Source: Thermodesulfovibrio sp. (lineage in GTDB: Bacteria > Nitrospirota > Thermodesulfovibrionia > Thermodesulfovibrionales > JdFR-85). Taken from it: a stretch of DNA of 5,128 nt. The translations under genes and the position numbers were made by a program. The stretch's first letter is position 1. Each line of letters begins with the position of its first letter. The stretch spans positions 1-5,128 of the forward strand of contig JALUSH010000068.1 of the NCBI GenBank assembly GCA_027016675.1. The letters are read 5' to 3'. This document shows positions 1 to 5,128 of the stretch, one piece after another. A model generated the notes under the pieces. The model worked only from the letters and a program-made list of their open reading frames with translations, was not told the origin of the DNA and searched no databases.

Positions 1-14
1 GGTAAAATAATACA

Positions 15-194
15 ATGCTGGATTATATAAGGGCATCGGTTCGTTCACAAATTAACTCGTTGGAATCATTCATAAGGCAGGAGTTAGATTTAAAGAAACT
101 GTCCACTTTCAAAATCGCTTGTGATGTTTATGTAGTAGGGGATGATGACAAAGGTAACGAAAATTTGTTCACTCACCGATACCCTTATAATTAA
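15..194 (+). CDS. Possible small hypothetical protein, 59 aa
   Basis: An ATG opens a 59-codon frame ending in TAA at 192-194; an in-frame TAA at 3-5 closes it upstream, so it is not the tail of a longer gene in this frame. The translation starts MLDYIRASVRSQ and ends FTHRYPYN. The first half looks helical and charged, and a later stretch (VYVVGDDDKGNE) is acidic. I do not recognise the family. No Shine-Dalgarno site is visible before the ATG, and the stop overlaps a TATAAT box that may serve the next gene. It could be a real small gene, the end of a decayed gene whose body lies left of the window, or chance in AT-rich DNA. Sixty stop-free codons is only mildly unlikely here. Confidence 0.25.
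   Translation: MLDYIRASVRSQINSLESFIRQELDLKKLSTFKIACDVYVVGDDDKGNENLFTHRYPYN
186..191 (+). promoter_or_regulatory. Candidate -10 box for the NuoG-like gene
   Basis: A perfect TATAAT lies 61 bases before the ATG at 253 and would give a leader of roughly 55 bases. The best -35 candidate is TTGTTC at 165-170, only 15 bases away and matching TTGACA at three positions, so the site rests on the -10 alone. The DNA after it is A-rich and has no obvious structure. The gene may instead be transcribed from a promoter outside the window. Confidence 0.3.
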
Positions 195-241
195 AAATTA
201 ACACTAAAAACCAAGAACCGAGCACAAAAACACCAAAGGAC

Positions 242-247
242 AGGAGG
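242..247 (+). promoter_or_regulatory. Shine-Dalgarno site of the NuoG-like gene
   Basis: AGGAGG, five bases before the ATG at 253, is a full-strength ribosome binding site. It fixes the start of the 669-residue protein, and the protein from this Met begins directly with the beta strand of a [2Fe-2S] ferredoxin fold. Confidence 0.9.
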
Positions 248-252
248 TATAG

Positions 253-2262
253 ATGTCGGAGAAAGTAACACTCACAATAGACGGAAAGAAGGTACAGGCA
301 GAGGCAGGCTCGACAGTACTTGATGCAGCCCTTGGAGCAGGCATAGACATACCCAACCTCTGCTATCTGAAAGGTATGAAAGGGATAGGGGCATGCAGGC
401 TCTGCCTTGTAGAGATAGAGGGGATGAAGGCACCCATGACGGCCTGCACAGCCAGGGTAAAAGAAGGCATGGTGGTCAACACGACCAATGAACAGATAGA
501 AGAGATCAGGCGGTATGTAATAGATTTAATACTCAGCATGCATCCTTTGGACTGCATGACCTGCACGAAGGCAGGGGTATGTGACTTACAGAGGTATGCC
601 TATGAATTTGAGATAAAAGAGTCTTCCTTTACCAGGAAAAAATTTGGATTCCCCATAGATGAGGGCAACCCTTTCATAAAGAGGGATCCTGACTACTGCA
701 TACTCTGCTCCAGGTGTGTAAGGGTATGCAAGGAGCAGGGCACCAGTGTACTTGACTTTCAGGGTCGTGGGGTAGGCTCAAAGGTGACCACAGCGCAGGA
801 CAGGCCGCTACAGGAGGCAGGCTGCACATTCTGTGGAAGCTGTATAGACGCATGCCCGGTCAACGCCATACTGGAGGCAGACCGGTGGCGCAAAGGACGG
901 GAATGGCAGTACGAGAGGGTAGAGAGCACCTGCATGCACTGTGGCAATGCATGCTCCACAGTGGTAAGCACATACAGGGGGCAGGTAGCAAAGGTAAATG
1001 CAGGGGGGGACAGAGGAAGAAGGGACCACTATATCTGTGCCTATGGCAGATACGGATTTGACTACATAAATGCAGACACGAGGGTGCTTGAGCCACTGAG
1101 GAAGATGGATGGGGAACTCAAACCAATCTCATGGACTGAAGCAATAGAGCATGTATCCAGGCTACTAATGGACGAAGAACACACAGGCATAATAGTGTCG
1201 GGCAACTTAACCAACGAGGACTATCTCACCCTCAGGGTGTTTGCCGCAGAGGCAGGCATAGACAACACAGACAGCACAGCGAGTCTGTATGGAGACGAAA
1301 AGACACTACTCAGTGACAGGGCAGACCTTGACGAAGCAGACCTCATGGTGGTGGTAGGGCTCAACCCATCCCAATGGGAGAGGGTACATCCAGCTCTTGA
1401 CGCCACCATAAGGAAGGCGGTTTCAAGGGGAGCCAGACTAATAACAATAAACCCACAAGAGACAAGGATAGACAAAGCAGCCACGGTCAGTATAAAGTCA
1501 GAAGAGACAGAGGGACTTGCAGCACTTGCAAGAGCACTCAAAGACAAAGGCGTACCAGTACCAAAGGGGCTCAACATACCTGAGGCCAGAGTAACAGAAG
1601 AGACAGAGCAGGCAGCAGAGCTCTATGCAAACGCGAAGAGCCCTGTAATAATAACCTCACCCGTAGTATTTCAGGCAGCCTCAAACATAGCCCTCATGAA
1701 AGGCAGCATAATATCCGTACCCATAGAGGCAAACGCCACTGGGGCTATACTCATGTCAGTAAAAGGCCAGGGCAAGGGCATAAAACAACTACAGAGAGAA
1801 GGCATAAAGATACTCTATGTAATAGGGGATATAGAGATGGACAGACCTGAAGGTGTGGAGACCCTGATAGTACAGAGCTCTCATATGAACAGACTTGCCA
1901 GGGAGGCAGACGTAGTGTTACCGCTGGTTACCTTCTATGAGACAGAAGGCACGATAGTGGACTTCACAGGCAGGCTCAAGAGCATAAGGCAGGCGATAGA
2001 GCCTGTGGGGGAAGCGAAGAATCTGAGGGAGACTCTGAGGGACATAGCAAAGAAGATGGGCATCAAGATAAAGACAGCAAAGAGCACGGATGTAAAGAAA
2101 GAGATAAATGCCTACAAGGTAGAAAGGAAGCCCTCAGAGTTCAGAAAGAGGGATGATCTCCAGTACAGACCTGAGGAATTCATAGCAGCAGTGAATGAGG
2201 CCATGATAAACGGCTCAAGGCTGCTGTGGCTCAAAGAGATTGAGAAGGCAGTAGCTGCATAG
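253..2262 (+). CDS. NuoG-like / formate dehydrogenase alpha-like iron-sulfur electron-transfer subunit
   Basis: Cytoplasmic electron-wiring subunit of the NuoG / NAD-linked formate dehydrogenase alpha superfamily. Residues 1-80 form a plant-type [2Fe-2S] domain (C37, C48, C51, C65). Residues 97-110 carry the His-Cys [4Fe-4S] motif (H97, C101, C104, C110). Residues 145-205 form a two-cluster ferredoxin (C149, C152, C155, C159; C191, C194, C197, C201). Residues 225-280 form the [4Fe-4S] domain that opens molybdopterin oxidoreductases (C227, C230, C234, C262), equivalent to cluster N7. The remaining residues to about 580 are a shortened MopB fold. The formate dehydrogenase lysine after the last cysteine is Tyr264, and the Sec/Cys position aligns by eye with Tyr346, so catalysis at a metal site is unlikely. 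At 669 aa it is shorter than formate dehydrogenase alpha subunits (about 900) and lacks a clear C-terminal dinucleotide-binding domain. Two complete ferredoxin motifs resemble formate dehydrogenase and [FeFe]-hydrogenase more than classical NuoG. The partner (NADH dehydrogenase, hydrogenase or bifurcating complex) cannot be told here. Family very likely; exact complex unknown. Confidence 0.85.
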   Translation: MSEKVTLTIDGKKVQAEAGSTVLDAALGAGIDIPNLCYLKGMKGIGACRLCLVEIEGMKAPMTACTARVKEGMVVNTTNEQIEEIRRYVIDLILSMHPLDCMTCTKAGVCDLQRYAYEFEIKESSFTRKKFGFPIDEGNPFIKRDPDYCILCSRCVRVCKEQGTSVLDFQGRGVGSKVTTAQDRPLQEAGCTFCGSCIDACPVNAILEADRWRKGREWQYERVESTCMHCGNACSTVVSTYRGQVAKVNAGGDRGRRDHYICAYGRYGFDYINADTRVLEPLRKMDGELKPISWTEAIEHVSRLLMDEEHTGIIVSGNLTNEDYLTLRVFAAEAGIDNTDSTASLYGDEKTLLSDRADLDEADLMVVVGLNPSQWERVHPALDATIRKAVSRGARLITINPQETRIDKAATVSIKSEETEGLAALARALKDKGVPVPKGLNIPEARVTEETEQAAELYANAKSPVIITSPVVFQAASNIALMKGSIISVPIEANATGAILMSVKGQGKGIKQLQREGIKILYVIGDIEMDRPEGVETLIVQSSHMNRLAREADVVLPLVTFYETEGTIVDFTGRLKSIRQAIEPVGEAKNLRETLRDIAKKMGIKIKTAKSTDVKKEINAYKVERKPSEFRKRDDLQYRPEEFIAAVNEAMINGSRLLWLKEIEKAVAA

Positions 2263-2281
2263 ACACAGGCCGGGTTGCTGC

Positions 2282-4291
2282 CTATCCCTTGTCTAATTTG
2301 TTTCTGATTGCCTTCAGAAGGCTGGTGGGTTTTATGGGTTTGGGAAGGATTTCTGCATTTCCATCAAGAGCGATCTGTTCCTCAATGCTGCAGCGTGTAT
2401 AGCCTGACATGAAGAGTACCTTTACTTCAGGAGATATCTTTCTTATCTCATCAAGGGCATCTTTGCCAGTCTTCTTGGGCATCATCACATCTAACAAAAG
2501 CAAGTCAATTGTGTCTTTATGTTCTAAAAATTTATTAATAGCCTCTTGTCCGTTCTTTGTTTCAATAACTCGATAGCCATATTGTTTCAAAAGATGAGTT
2601 ATAAATTCTCTCACATATTCTTCATCTTCTGCCAGAAGTATGGTTTCACTACCTTCCAGTTTCTCTGGTTCAACACTTTTTTCTTCTGTTGATATTTCAG
2701 CTTCAATGAGCGGCAGATATATCTTAAAGGTTGTCCCCCTTCCAACTTCAGTGTATACGTTTATGAAACCTTCATGGTTTTTAATGATGCCGTATACCAC
2801 GGACAGACCCAAGCCTGTTCCTTTCCCGACCTCTTTTGTGGTAAAGAAGGGGTCAAAGATCCTTTTTTTTGTCTCTTCATCCATTCCAATCCCTGTATCA
2901 GAGAAAGAAATCAGGGCATAATCACCCTCTTTACCGAATCCATGGGCTTTTATGAAGTCCTTTTTCATTTCGAATTTCTCCGTAATTATGCTTAATTTCC
3001 CGCCTTTTGGCATTGCATCCTTTGCATTCGTGGCTAAATTAAGCAGCACCTGTTCTATCTGCGTCTCATCTGCGTTCATCACGAGAGGCTTATCGCACAG
3101 GAAGGTTATCACTTCAATATTTTCAGGGATTATTCTTTTTAAGAGCTTTTCTAAATTACCTACGATGTTATTTAAATCAACAGGCCTTCTGTTTGTACTC
3201 TTTTGCCTGCTGAAGGCAAGTAGCTGTTTAGTAAGGTGTGACGCCTTTTCTGCCGCTTTTAGAATAGCTTCCAGGTTTTTGTAAATAATGGTATTATCCT
3301 CTTTCATAGTCATAAGTGCAATCTCAGCATAACCAAGTATGCCTGTTAATATATTGTTGAAGTCGTGGGCAATACCAGCAGCAAAGGTGCCAATTGATTC
3401 CATCTTCTGGGAATGAAGGTACAGGTCTTCAAGTTTTCTCTGTTCAGTGATGTCTCTGCTAACCTCCACAATGTTTACTACACGATTTCCTTCCTTGATA
3501 GGGATGGTTCTCAACTCGAATATCCTTCCGTCTGGTATTGTGTTTATTTGAGTAGCTGGTTCCCCAGTCCGAAAACTGGTCTGCACAGGGCAGGGGTTAC
3601 ATGGTTCGGTTTTATTATGCCATAGGGTGTAGCAGTGTTTGCCCACAATATCAGACATATTCTTGCCAAGCCTCATAGCAAAGGCTTTATTTGCCCATAC
3701 TATTCGAAGGTCTGGCGATAACAGCGATAGGTTGTCGGGATTTGCATCAAGCAGTGCATTGAACTGTTTGGCAAGTTGACGAAACTGGGCTTCTCTCTGG
3801 TAGAGTTCTTTCTCAATCTTTTTTCGTTCTGTAATCTCCTTACTTAACTGTTCGGTTTTAATAATCAGCTTATAATTGGAAGCCCTGAGGTCTTCCAGGG
3901 TCCTGTTCAAAGCCAAAAACTTATTTGATAAAGATGTTTTGGGATCAAAATACAGAAGAATATAATAGGAAGTGAAATCTTTATCATAGTGAATTCGTGA
4001 GCCTCTGAATCGACATTCTATAAGCTGGTTGTTTCTGGCTTTTATTGTAAATGAGCCAGGAACCTGCTCGCTGTTTCTTGAACAGATCTTTAGATAGTTT
4101 ATGACCTTATTTTCTGGCTCGATTACGAGGTCCTTAAACCAGCAACGTTCATTTCCAGAAGAGATGCAGCCGATCAATCCTGTAGCTGTTGGATTAGCCG
4201 CAATTATCACCCCCTCTTTTGAGACCAGTAGGGCACCGTCAGGTATTGCCTTTGTAAACTCGTAAAATGATTCAAGCAAAGAGTTGCTCAT
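2282..4291 (-). CDS. Soluble PAS-PAS hybrid sensor histidine kinase with C-terminal receiver
   Basis: Cytosolic hybrid histidine kinase with no membrane segment or signal peptide. Residues are numbered from the upstream GTG at 4327 (681 aa). Order: PAS 1 at about 15-125; a charged coiled coil at about 130-188; PAS 2 at about 188-295, with C232, C243 and C246 in a CxxCP setting; HisKA with phosphoacceptor H321 in AGIAHDFNNIL; HATPase_c with N box N430/N434, G1 D477-G481, F box FDPFF at 491 and G2 GKGTGLGL at 501; a Glu-rich linker; and REC at 561-681 with acidic pair E567/D568, phosphoacceptor D613, S641 and K663. All kinase and receiver residues are present, so it should be active. The HDFNN H-box is typical of the NtrB-like class. 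The start is placed at the ATG at 4291 (669 aa), overlapping the upstream gene by 20 bases; the GTG would overlap by 56. Neither start has a strong ribosome site, so translational coupling to the upstream gene is likely. There is no DNA-binding output; the regulated process is unknown. Confidence 0.92.
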   Translation of the reverse strand: MSNSLLESFYEFTKAIPDGALLVSKEGVIIAANPTATGLIGCISSGNERCWFKDLVIEPENKVINYLKICSRNSEQVPGSFTIKARNNQLIECRFRGSRIHYDKDFTSYYILLYFDPKTSLSNKFLALNRTLEDLRASNYKLIIKTEQLSKEITERKKIEKELYQREAQFRQLAKQFNALLDANPDNLSLLSPDLRIVWANKAFAMRLGKNMSDIVGKHCYTLWHNKTEPCNPCPVQTSFRTGEPATQINTIPDGRIFELRTIPIKEGNRVVNIVEVSRDITEQRKLEDLYLHSQKMESIGTFAAGIAHDFNNILTGILGYAEIALMTMKEDNTIIYKNLEAILKAAEKASHLTKQLLAFSRQKSTNRRPVDLNNIVGNLEKLLKRIIPENIEVITFLCDKPLVMNADETQIEQVLLNLATNAKDAMPKGGKLSIITEKFEMKKDFIKAHGFGKEGDYALISFSDTGIGMDEETKKRIFDPFFTTKEVGKGTGLGLSVVYGIIKNHEGFINVYTEVGRGTTFKIYLPLIEAEISTEEKSVEPEKLEGSETILLAEDEEYVREFITHLLKQYGYRVIETKNGQEAINKFLEHKDTIDLLLLDVMMPKKTGKDALDEIRKISPEVKVLFMSGYTRCSIEEQIALDGNAEILPKPIKPTSLLKAIRNKLDKG

Positions 4292-4817
4292 CAGGTCCAA
4301 AGTATTCTCTTCCCTCTTTTTCTTCACTCTCTGAAGTGAGTTTCATATATACGATTACCCTGCAATAATCAGCACGCTCTGCAATCGTCTGCTCAAGGAC
4401 GACCTTTGCATATCCCAGATTTTGTGACACTATGGTCCCAAACACATTTGATGTCATCATACATATAGAAGGACGATCAAGAACCTTGTCTTCAAATGGG
4501 CAGGTGGTATTTTTGAGAACTATCTTGTCTTCATCCCTTTCAACAATAGAGAATTCTCCACCGATTCTGTTTTTTAGATCAACAAGAATCTCGATAACCT
4601 GTTCACGCGTTAAATGTTCAACCTTCAACGCTTTTTTATACAGGTTATTCAACCAATCTCCCATACATTGCCCTACAAGACTGATGTATCCAGCGGCTTC
4701 TTTGTAACCTACTACCTCTTCCAGAGTGCCTGCAAATTCCCGAATAAGAGATCTTAAAAAGAGGTCCCGTTCAAGCGGGATCGAGAGCTCTCTTAATGTA
4801 GTGTTTTCATCTGCCAT
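4272..4817 (-). CDS. MetOD1-like (methanogen output domain 1) signalling protein, 181 aa
   Basis: Small soluble protein resembling, by recalled pattern, the MetOD1 family, a domain found fused to or encoded beside PAS histidine kinases in methanogens and anaerobic bacteria. Visible hallmarks: an N-terminal helical region (about 12-60) with LEEVVGYKEAAGYISLVG; a segment LVDLKNRIGGEF at 78-89; a CPF motif at C106; then RPSICMMTSNVFG at 115-127 (C119); NLGYAKV at 133-139; and a final strand YCRVIVYMKL with C152. The three cysteines C106, C119 and C152 could make a redox or metal site, which is inference. The domain fills nearly the whole protein, so it acts in trans. It is the first gene of a leftward operon, and its stop overlaps the kinase start. 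The ATG at 4815-4817 is supported by AGAGG seven bases upstream and a consensus promoter. Its likely role is ligand sensor or signalling partner of the kinase; family assignment is fairly confident, function is not. Confidence 0.75.
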   Translation of the reverse strand: MADENTTLRELSIPLERDLFLRSLIREFAGTLEEVVGYKEAAGYISLVGQCMGDWLNNLYKKALKVEHLTREQVIEILVDLKNRIGGEFSIVERDEDKIVLKNTTCPFEDKVLDRPSICMMTSNVFGTIVSQNLGYAKVVLEQTIAERADYCRVIVYMKLTSESEEKEGREYFGPDEQLFA

Positions 4818-4824
4818 GTAAGCG

Positions 4825-4829
4825 CCTCT
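4825..4829 (-). promoter_or_regulatory. Shine-Dalgarno site of the MetOD1-like gene
   Basis: AGAGG on the minus strand, seven bases before the ATG at 4817, is a good ribosome binding site. It falls within the roughly 20-base leader predicted from the promoter at 4844-4872 and supports this start codon. Confidence 0.75.
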
Positions 4830-4843
4830 GAAATTGTAGTATT

Positions 4844-4872
4844 ATTATATCCTCTTTTAAGTAGAGTGTCAA
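4844..4872 (-). promoter_or_regulatory. Perfect-consensus sigma-70 promoter of the MetOD1-kinase operon
   Basis: On the minus strand TTGACA (4872-4867) is followed by a 17-base spacer and TATAAT (4849-4844), an exact match to both sigma-70 hexamers at the optimal distance. Transcription should start near 4837, giving a short leader of about 20 bases to the ATG at 4817. There is no extended -10 TG. Such a strong match suggests high constitutive transcription unless a repressor binds; no clear operator overlaps it. Confidence 0.85.
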
Positions 4873-4985
4873 ATTGTTACTTATTCATATCTGTCCAAAA
4901 ACCCATAGTTACAAGACAGGGTATTTCATAAAAATAATCCAATCCACAGGATTACTCAATACAGCAACCTTATTTTCAACCCCGG

Positions 4986-5005
4986 ACCTCTCAGTAGAGA
5001 GAGGT
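4986..5005. repeat. Perfect 7-bp inverted repeat (ACCTCTC / GAGAGGT)
   Basis: ACCTCTC at 4986-4992 and GAGAGGT at 4999-5005 are exact reverse complements with a 6-base loop. Neither strand shows an immediate T run, so it is a poor intrinsic terminator. It lies about 115 bases upstream of the operon's -35 box. It could be an operator or an RNA hairpin from a neighbouring transcript. Confidence 0.55.
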
Positions 5006-5105
5006 ATTCTTAAAATCTATTTTAGATGGGGCAACATGTGGTTCATCAAGTAAAGCAGTGAAAATAGATAAAAACTTTTATAATATCAATTCTTTTTTTA
5101 TGATT

Positions 5106-5128
5106 AACAGCGGACTGTTTATTTTTTT
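5106..5128 (+). terminator. Weak candidate intrinsic terminator at the window edge
   Basis: AACAG (5106-5110) and CTGTT (5115-5119) can form a 5-bp stem with a CGGA loop, followed by TA and seven T residues to the end of the window. The stem is short and GC-poor, and no rightward gene is seen before it. It may be a chance A/T-rich arrangement, or the end of an unseen small transcript. Confidence 0.2.

Larger units (their letters stand above)
4873..5128. other. AT-rich intergenic region without a convincing gene
   Basis: With the leader and promoter this makes a gene-free stretch of about 310 bases to the window edge. Neither strand has a frame with a plausible start and ribosome site. It contains a perfect 7-bp inverted repeat at 4986-5005, a small palindrome AATCC/GGATT at 4941-4953, another ATCTA/TAGAT at 5015-5027, a lone TATAAT at 5079-5084 (+) without a -35, and T runs at 5092-5099 and 5122-5128. 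It probably holds control sequences for the leftward operon and the end or start of a gene beyond the window. Confidence 0.6.

Noticed and set aside
363..1577. Open frames in other phases inside the NuoG-like gene, both strands
   Set aside because: They lie wholly within a well-supported coding sequence; their translations show no domain, just artefacts of the shifted frame such as Cys/Pro/Ser-rich runs.
253..2262. Calling the gene a catalytic formate dehydrogenase alpha subunit
   Set aside because: The cluster pattern fits, but the metal-site Lys and Sec/Cys positions are Tyr264 and Tyr346, and the protein is about 200 residues short with no clear C-terminal dinucleotide-binding domain.
2640..3625. 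Plus-strand open frames opposite the kinase
   Set aside because: They are antisense to conserved kinase domains, have no ribosome sites, and show no recognisable family.
4432..4707. Plus-strand 91-codon frame opposite the MetOD1-like gene
   Set aside because: It is antisense to the best conserved part of that gene, with no promoter or ribosome site.
5015..5069. Inverted 9-mers ATCTATTTT (5015-5023) and AAAATAGAT (5061-5069)
   Set aside because: Short, fully A/T-dominated and widely spaced; expected by chance in this AT-rich stretch.
5079..5084. TATAAT on the plus strand as a promoter for a gene to the right
   Set aside because: The hexamer 17 bases upstream (CAGTGA) does not resemble a -35 box, and no gene start follows within the window.
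5100..5128. ATG at 5100 as the start of a rightward gene running out of the window
   Set aside because: It follows a run of T with no ribosome binding site, and only nine codons are visible.
1..5128. CRISPR arrays, insertion sequences, tRNA or rRNA genes
   Set aside because: No regularly spaced repeats, transposase frames, terminal inverted repeats or tRNA-like cloverleaf were seen on reading both strands.

Overview
The window carries three clear genes and two intergenic stretches. It looks bacterial: the genes have Shine-Dalgarno sites, and one promoter matches the sigma-70 consensus perfectly. An iron-sulfur electron-transfer subunit beside a soluble PAS-type hybrid kinase suggests an anaerobic or facultatively anaerobic metabolism. 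The first gene relies on ATA for isoleucine and AGG for arginine. The cysteine-bearing PAS domain and the MetOD1-type partner are familiar from anaerobic lineages such as Desulfo-type bacteria, Nitrospirota and methanogens. The phylum is inference only.

Left part (1-252): an AT-rich leader with a possible 59-codon reading frame (15-194) that I do not recognise, a TATAAT box, and a strong ribosome binding site. Positions 253-2262 (+) encode a 669-residue NuoG-like / formate-dehydrogenase-alpha-like protein. It has cysteine sets for one [2Fe-2S] and four [4Fe-4S] clusters, followed by a shortened molybdopterin-oxidoreductase fold. The residues formate dehydrogenases use at the metal site are replaced, so it reads as an electron-wire subunit, not a catalytic dehydrogenase. 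No other complex I, hydrogenase or dehydrogenase subunit lies in the window.

Right part (minus strand, converging on the first gene with a 19-base gap): a two-gene operon transcribed leftward. A consensus promoter (4844-4872) drives a 181-residue protein resembling the MetOD1 (methanogen output domain 1) family. Its stop overlaps the start of a soluble hybrid histidine kinase (PAS, coiled coil, PAS with a Cys cluster, HisKA, HATPase_c, REC). The overlap suggests coupled translation and a shared signalling role. The kinase ends in a receiver without a DNA-binding output, so its downstream target is outside the window or is the MetOD1-like protein itself.

Region 4873-5128 has no convincing gene. 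It holds a perfect 7-bp inverted repeat, smaller palindromes, and a weak hairpin followed by T residues at the window edge. I see no mobile element, CRISPR array, tRNA or rRNA. The best candidate for something uncommon is the small redox-type signalling pair, the separate three-cysteine MetOD1-like protein plus the kinase with a Cys-containing PAS domain. The orphan NuoG-like subunit that keeps the full cluster chain but has lost the catalytic site comes second.
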